A DNA stretch of 64,000 bases, taken from positions 7,702,520 through 7,766,519 of the forward strand of contig OZ018409.1 of the NCBI GenBank assembly GCA_963969595.1, in the 5' to 3' direction. Below, piece by piece: positions 57,301-64,000 of the stretch (the stretch's first letter is position 1; every line of letters starts with the position of its first letter). The notes beneath the pieces are model-generated. The model was given only the letters and a program-made list of their open reading frames with translations. It was not told the DNA's origin and searched no databases. The translations under genes and the position numbers were made by a program. Origin of the DNA: Neckera pumila. Its lineage: Eukaryota; Streptophyta; Bryopsida; Hypnales; Neckeraceae.

Positions 57301-60300
57301 AAGCCAAAAATCACCAAAAGTAATCTAAATATAGTAATGAGTTCGTCTAACTTAGCAACAACTCTTTTTGTGGGGTCGCCATTGTAGAATTGCATACCCT
57401 GTGGAGACATCGCCACAGAGACCCTGACCCCAAAAAAAATTTCGCCTTTTCTTTCATTTCAAAAATCCAAAAAAAAAGCCTTGCCTACCACCCCATGTGT
57501 ATATATAGAGTTGTCTTTTCACTTAAAAACACAAAACATGTTATTGATGACAAATGATTGTAATGCATTATTCATTGGATTCTTTGCCAACATCTTTTTC
57601 CACAAATATTTGTAGATTTGTATGTTTGGTCCTAAAATTAACAAAGAAAAAGAAACAAAATATAATATACTGCCACTATCTTGGTACCTAAAGCTTACAT
57701 TAATTATTTGAGGATGAGTTTTGTGGATGAGGACTCCAGGGAGGGAAAGGCAGCCTCTTTGAAGGCTATTGAATGTAATGTGAGTGATGGGTGATTTCCA
57801 CGAACTCTAGTCAGTGCCTCAATGGCTGTCCATTTGAATCTTGTACCCTCTAGAGATTTGGTATCTTGTTGTTGGTAGCCTTCAAAAAGGACGTACATTC
57901 AAGCGTGGTGGGGGTGTCCATCCAAGCAACCAGCCACCCTTGAGTTTGAGGGTGGGCTCCAAGCATCTAGGCCCTTCCATTACATCAACGGTGGAGGGAG
58001 TCGGTAGGCCTGGTTGCTTGGGTCAGTTAGATGGCCTCCAATTTGAGATGGCAGGTTAATTATGATTATCCTTGGTATTCGCAACAGGGCTCTCAAATCA
58101 TTCACATCATCATTTTAGGATGGGTCATGAGGATCCAAGGTCCTACCTAACTGGGAACCCAAAATTAATCAAAACTAAGTTAAGGTGATTACAACCTAGT
58201 GCAATCACCTTGGAGAATTACTTTATTGTTACCAAATGGTTGATTCTTCCTTCTTTGGTATGACCTTGTGGCCTGTTCTAACTGTAAGTTAGACCTATGG
58301 CCCAAGTTTGAAAATATTTGAACACTTCTTAGAGAAACTTCAAAAAATGTTGTTTGAATTGAGCTTAGAGCAATTGATAATATACATTAGGGATTTAGGA
58401 TAAAGGTATTGATAAAGATATATCACATTGTAGGATTCATAATATTTCATTCATACGGTAGTCATCAATATTATAAAGGTGTGACAAAAATCACAACATG
58501 ATTTCAAGATATTTACTTAAATTATAAACTTTATCATCATTACGTTATTAATCCATAAACTTTCTATCCCTACTATAGTGAAGAAGGGTTTAGGGGTTGC
58601 TCTTGAATACTCTTGAATGTTCTTTTTTTCACATCTTAAGAGTATCTTTTCTTTGATTGATTCTTACTAAATTCCCTTATACAATGCCAAATGTCATTAT
58701 CCTTTATAGTTCCATTTTATAATTAAATTATAATTTTGAAGTCTATTAATAATGGAAGAGATAAAATCTAAGATTAAAATCAAAATAGTGCTGTTCAATT
58801 ACGCCATTCAATTAATGAATAAAAAATGTGCATAAAATTACTACTCTTAGAGTGTTACATTTCAACCCATCATAACAAATCTCATACATAGATTGTCAAT
58901 ATTGTATTCATTATCATGTAAAAATCATAACAAAATAGAATTCAAAATTTTAGGGGTTAATGAGATTTTATTTTCTCCATTATATAATTGTGACTAATGT
59001 TACAGACTTCTATTTAAGGAATCACTGAAGTTAATCAAACTTGACATTGACTTTCAGGTTTAATGTCTAAACACAACATTGTAATCATGAAAATTTATTC
59101 CTATGTAAAATTAATTAACATGCACTTACAATACTATTGTCCTAATGCAAGACCATCTTTATATTTTATTTTTATTTATATGGGCAATTTTGATTCATTA
59201 TCTTTGGATTTGTTACGAAAAAATTATGGATTCTTTAATGCAAAATATTAATGATTTGCAATCATTCATCTAGGTATGATTAAAAAATTTAAAATTTCAA
59301 TTTATACCAAATTTGGGTGATTGCAATCATAGATCCCAAATGGATAGAATTTAAAATTAAGAATGTCTAAATTTTATTTATACATTGAATTACATGTATA
59401 ATATTATTATTTTAATTATATGAGAAATAAAAATTCTCATTATCTCATGAATGTTGGAATGATTGGCTAAAAGAACTTAATGCCAAACATTGAATCATGT
59501 TTTGCATAATGTGCAACTTTTCAACCTATGAAACTATCATCTCATTGCATTCAAGAAAAGTTGAAGACACCCCTATAGAACTAAATCATAGATAAACCAC
59601 TTCATTATTATTTCAACTAATCATAAAAAATTACAAAATGAAAGTGTTCAAATTGTAATTTGTGTGAATTTGAGAATTTCTATAAATTCATTTGAAAAAT
59701 ATCTATGCATAACTTATTTGAAACTGAATTGTGTGGATGTCCTTTAATAAGGATGATATATATGAATTCTTTGGAGTTGAAGCTACAAAAATGTTAAAGA
59801 AACATTAGGTTATAAGCACTTTTGATATTGCTTAAAGCCTCTAGTCACTTACGGGCTAATGTTTGGAATGGTTTTGGAAATAAGTTCATTTACACTTTTG
59901 TACTAAATTCATATTGCATGCATAATCTTTTTTACTTTAAATGTTTTACTTCTGTTTTACTTTAAATGCTTAAATTAGATTAAGCTTTCCAAAAAATTAG
60001 TTTACATTTTACGAATGTGGCTAACCTTACTTTTGAGGTAAGTTACATTAGTCACATGTGAATTAATAAGCTTTAAACATTCTTTAACTTTTTAAAATAT
60101 ATTCAAATAACACTCACGAATGTACATTAAAATTGCCATGAACACATATAAAATAAAATTTTGAATATATACATGATGCATACACATTATTGAAGCAAGC
60201 AATAAAAAAATTATACAAATGTTGCATATAATGTATGCAAATACAATAACCATAATAAACTAGCAATTAAAATTGCTATAAATTTCATTTTTATTAAATG

Positions 60301-60350
60301 AATAATACCAAACAACTAGTTCGAATTAAACAAGATTTGCTTCCACCTTC
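57301..60350. other. AT-rich intergenic DNA, no gene
   Basis: No coding sequence or structured repeat is recognised in these 3 kb. A lone TTAGGGGTTAA at about 58951-58961 resembles one end of the TTAA-flanked family. Confidence 0.4.
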
Positions 60351-63300
60351 CTAATATATATTCAACTCCTTGAAAAGCAATTCCACGTCTTGTTCAACCT
60401 CACATTCTTGAGTATCTGGTGTAATACTATGATCCTCTCTTGCTATTGTGTACTGGCAATTGTGGCACTCAATGACGGAAACTCCATTGAAAAATATATT
60501 CAATCCCTCACAATTAGGACATCGACTTCTACAAAGTTTTGGCAATTTCACCCTTGTGCACTTCTTTTGCACAAGTTGTCTGCAACGTTGTAACTTGATT
60601 CCACCATTAGGTCTTGGAGATTTTACCACACTTGCTTCCCCTCTACTTGAATTTTCATAATGCAATCTTCGTTTTTTTCTTTGACTCCCATGTCCAAGTC
60701 TTGTATTTGTAACATTCTCTTGTAGCGGGGTGATACTTCCACCTTCCTACGGCATGAGCATTCGACTTGGTCTCAATTCCAAATCCATCGATTCTTGAAA
60801 AACGGCCATAAACATTTCTCCAGCCCTCTTCAATGCACTTCGTTTCTCTATTGTCAAACTTCCATATCTTTCTCTTGGAATATTTTGAGATGCCGTCATA
60901 TTCGAGATATTTGAAAACATCTCTTTTATCAATTCATTGTTATCATTGGGATTTAGGAAAGGTTCATCATTTGTATCTCCGTTAAGATCTCCACTTACAC
61001 CTGCACTTAGACCTCCACATCGCTCTTCACTTGGACCCCCACTTGGATCCTCATTGAAACTCCCACTTGGTCCCTCATCTGAACCTGCACTTGGACCTTT
61101 ATTCGAATCCACACATGCATCTTCACCAAAATCTTCTAAGTCATGGATAAATCTACGAGGTTCATATATACCCGGTAGCAAATCAAATAAATGTTGATAT
61201 TCCTCATCAACAATTTGTTTTACAGCCAACATGTGTTTACATATTGGACCATAGTTGTTACACTTGCACCATTCACAAGATAAACTAACTATATACCATT
61301 TGTTTGACATGGTTTGACTTTGAAACGCAAACTCCAAATGACATAGATCAATTACTTCCAAATTTGTTGATCAATCTTCTTTATACCATTGGACCAATTT
61401 TTTGGCCTTCTGCAATCTTGCTGTTCTACCCTTATCTCCTCCCCTAATGGAGTAGTTTCGCGATTCACTCAACCAATGAGCATTATTGTAATGCTCATCT
61501 AATGTCAGTCTTCCAAATTGCCGTCAAGTATCCGGATTACCTATTAGTGCAAAAATCAATTCATCTAGTCTTCGATTGACTTTCCCATTTAGTAAGGTGT
61601 ATTTCACATATTGCCACATGCGTTTTACATATTGCCACATGCGTTCCACAAGGTTCGTTGTGTTTGCATGTCCGTGCTTGAACTTTCTAGCCCATCTAGG
61701 CCACATAGGTTTCCAAGGACTGCTATGTTCTGCCCATCCTTGTTCAACATACTTTAATACACTTGCATTATTAGCATATTGGGTTTTCATTCTTCCATAT
61801 GCTACATTGAAGTTGTCTTTGGTAATTGCCTCCAACATAGAGCACATTCCTTTGTATAGATCGTTGTGAAGCCCCTTAGGCACTTTAGGCAACAAATGAT
61901 CTACCTTTGCCTTTTTGGCATGAAACCAACATAAAAGCAATCCACATTTTGTTTGAATTCCTCCAATTGTTTGGTCTTTCGAGCACCAAACATCTTCATC
62001 AATTGCCCTCATTATAGCAATCCTCGAAATTTTGTCTTTATCAATTATTATTGCATTTGATCGAATTGTACCCATATTTTGAAACTCAACTTTTATAGTA
62101 AGTCACAATGCCGTTCCTACTTGGCCACTTTCATTATCATCACTATAAAGCATAATGAAAATAGGCATACCCAAACCGCTCAAATTGGGGCATTCCAGCA
62201 AATAACGGCATGCCCCAGTGATTGGTTTTAAATGTGGAATCAATCACCCATGCCGAGTTTGGAGTTATAGTATTTGCATGCTTGAGCATCTCTTCAGTTT
62301 ACATTACTAATACAAACGGTCGCTTATTAAGATCTGTATTTAAAGGATTGTATGGTTGATAAAAAACCACTCTCTTCTTTACAATCCATTTAGGAATCGT
62401 TTGTTGTACTACGTTATAGTCATCTTCACCACATCTTTCATGCATTTGAAGCCAATAGGAGAGGGCTGATGCTTCTTTTGGATCTAAAAAGAAAGGAAAT
62501 GTTTTTTGTTCATGTAGAGGAGCGTTTGCACACAAAATGTCTTCATACCTTTTTGAATATGCTAGTGCTAATTGGATGTTATTTAAGCTTTGTAACATCT
62601 TAGCACAATTATTTATTGCACTTTGATGAACGGGCAAAAAAAAATAATCAGTCATTGAACCTGGTTCATGTCCATTGTACTCTTCATTCACATGAATCTC
62701 AATATCCTGGCCTTCTTCATCCGGATATATGATTTTCACATAAAACTTATACCCCACATATTTGGCCGTTGAATATTGTTTTTTTCTATCATTCAACCTT
62801 CCAATGTCATTTGATTTATCTTGGAATTTTATTCCACGGTGACATACATATATGAGGACCTTGGATGCAAAAGGCTTCATGCAGGGGTATCTATAAATTG
62901 GTTTCAGGCGCACCAAATGTTGGACTTTTAAGTTATTCAAGAAGTCCTCCACCTCTCTCAAAGGCATTGTGTACTTTGCATTGTATTGTCGCAGTCGACA
63001 AACCGGCCTTTCATGCGCTTGATGTCCATGTTGACAACCCGAATATGAGCTAATGACTTTTTCAATAAACGATTTTGGGATGCCGTTCAATTGTGTATCC
63101 ACAATCCACTCTTCCTCCCCAATTTTTGCAATTGTTTCTTTATATGGTTCATGTCTTTCACCTCCGTGGTGGGTTTTTAAAACAATTGAGGGCCATTCCT
63201 CAACATATGGGATGAAAAGACGAGGATGCTTTTTGTTGAATAAGCAAGCTTCCCCATTTGCTCCAGTTCGTACTCCAAATTGTTTTCCATATCTTTCCCA

Positions 63301-63648
63301 CTTTTAAAAATTCCCTTGTACCATGCTTCTAATGAAGCTCCATCTTGACTAAAGAAATTAGGATCCAAAGTGTTGATAGTCTCCACCGAAGGGACTATCC
63401 TTCCATTGCAACAATCAATAAAATAATTTTCCAATCCCTTCTTAAAGGAATAATACGTCGTATGCAAAAACAAAAAGGATGCAAAAACAAAAAGGATCCA
63501 AGTATCCTTCTTCAACTTTATCCACATACTCTCCATCATAAGTTTCTTCGTCACCCTCTAAAAGCGGTGGTAAATTAAACTTAATTTCCTCATTGAAAAC
63601 AAGATCATTGAGGTTAAGAACCTCAAAAATGTCTCCTATATCATCCAT
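60351..63648 (-). pseudogene. Second MULE transposase with SWIM finger, decayed
   Basis: Minus-strand fragments in order: 63648-63442 (acidic N-terminus), 63554-63177 in another frame, 63102-62299, about 62290-62130 with the first catalytic region (SAWVIDSTFK), 62075-61524 (second Asp in IIIDKDKISRIAIMRAID, then LLCWFHAKKAKVD, Glu in NLVERMWQYVK), 61361-60747 (SWIM finger WCKCNNYGPICKH) and 60665-60351 (C-terminal Cys-rich part with CPNC and CHNC). Stops or frameshifts separate most of them: a TAA near 62281, a frameshift near 62190, TGAs at 61524 and near 61377, and a TAG at 60747. A 21-bp tandem duplication repeats RMWQYVK at about 61607-61650. It is unlike the transposase at 38722-44556. 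No terminal repeats were identified. Confidence 0.75.
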
Positions 63649-64000
63649 TGCCCTCCACTTTTACTTTTAACCCACTTCCAATGCAACCATCCTCTTGGTT
63701 TCTATGAACAACTAGTTGTTATATCTGCACAACCAACACACAATAAGGTTAATATGAGACAATCAATTCCAAATTTTGAAGAAAATCCAAAATCACCACA
63801 TCAAATTGTCCATCATATTGATCCCATCACATTTCATTCATATATAATTCATAGCGAAATCTTTATTCTAAAGACCCCTTTGCCTTAATGGTGCCCTAAA
63901 CCCCATGTTCAATATTTTGCAGAAGGAGGCAGTCTCCTCTTCCCCTTGATCTAGTGGTGCTTTAAAACACGTGCAAAAGTTTGGACAAAGATGTGGCGGA
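63649..64000. other. Upstream flank of the second MULE transposase
   Basis: AT-rich, no ORF of interest. It would contain the promoter and possibly the element's end, which may lie outside the window. Confidence 0.3.

Overview
The window is nuclear DNA of a land plant. It shows plant-type GT-AG introns, an Athila/Tat-like Ty3/gypsy retrotransposon primed by tRNA-Asp, and hAT, Mutator-like (MULE) and CACTA DNA transposons. Two ordinary-looking host genes sit in mostly repetitive AT-rich DNA. The low gene density and the size and nesting of the elements would suit a fern, lycophyte or gymnosperm, but nothing seen here fixes the lineage.

Layout. (1) 570-7180: two convergent host genes, a ten-exon inositol-monophosphatase-family gene (+) and a two-exon WD40 beta-propeller gene with a long disordered N-terminus (-). 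(2) 7181-12712: AT-rich DNA with TTAA-flanked miniature elements whose inverted ends read CCCCTAAA. (3) 12713-30502: a complete 17.8-kb LTR retrotransposon on the minus strand. It has 1.88-kb LTRs of about 99.8% identity, a GCATT target duplication, a PBS and PPT, a gag-pol frame cut by three stop codons, a decayed ORF upstream of gag, a broken env-like ORF, and a long non-coding part full of short palindromes. (4) 30503-35457: more AT-rich DNA with miniature elements and a near-perfect hairpin. (5) 35458-55954: a decayed hAT transposase gene whose last intron holds a second element. (6) 37930-55235: that second element, about 17.3 kb, with inverted ends rich in GGATGAA and a 10-bp target duplication. 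(7) 55955-60350: mostly featureless. (8) 60351-63648: a second, unrelated and decayed MULE transposase.

The most interesting object is the 17.3-kb element. It carries two divergent genes around a block of about eleven ~170-bp tandem repeats. The minus-strand gene encodes a MULE-type transposase (GCM1/WRKY-like zinc finger, DDE core, C-terminal SWIM finger). The plus-strand gene has about eleven exons and encodes a protein of roughly 1,200 residues with a ParB/sulfiredoxin-like domain near the N-terminus and a degenerate N6/N4 DNA-methyltransferase-like C-terminus, a combination I associate with bacteria and phages rather than plants. A dyad of the form TCTCGG-NN-CCGAGA recurs across the element. 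A 171-bp CACTA miniature element has landed in an exon of the ParB/methyltransferase gene, giving a three-level nest (hAT, then MULE, then CACTA). The transposase copy is interrupted by three in-frame TGA codons, so this copy is probably inactive, but the architecture suggests an undescribed type of large MULE that carries its own DNA-recognition/modification-like protein.
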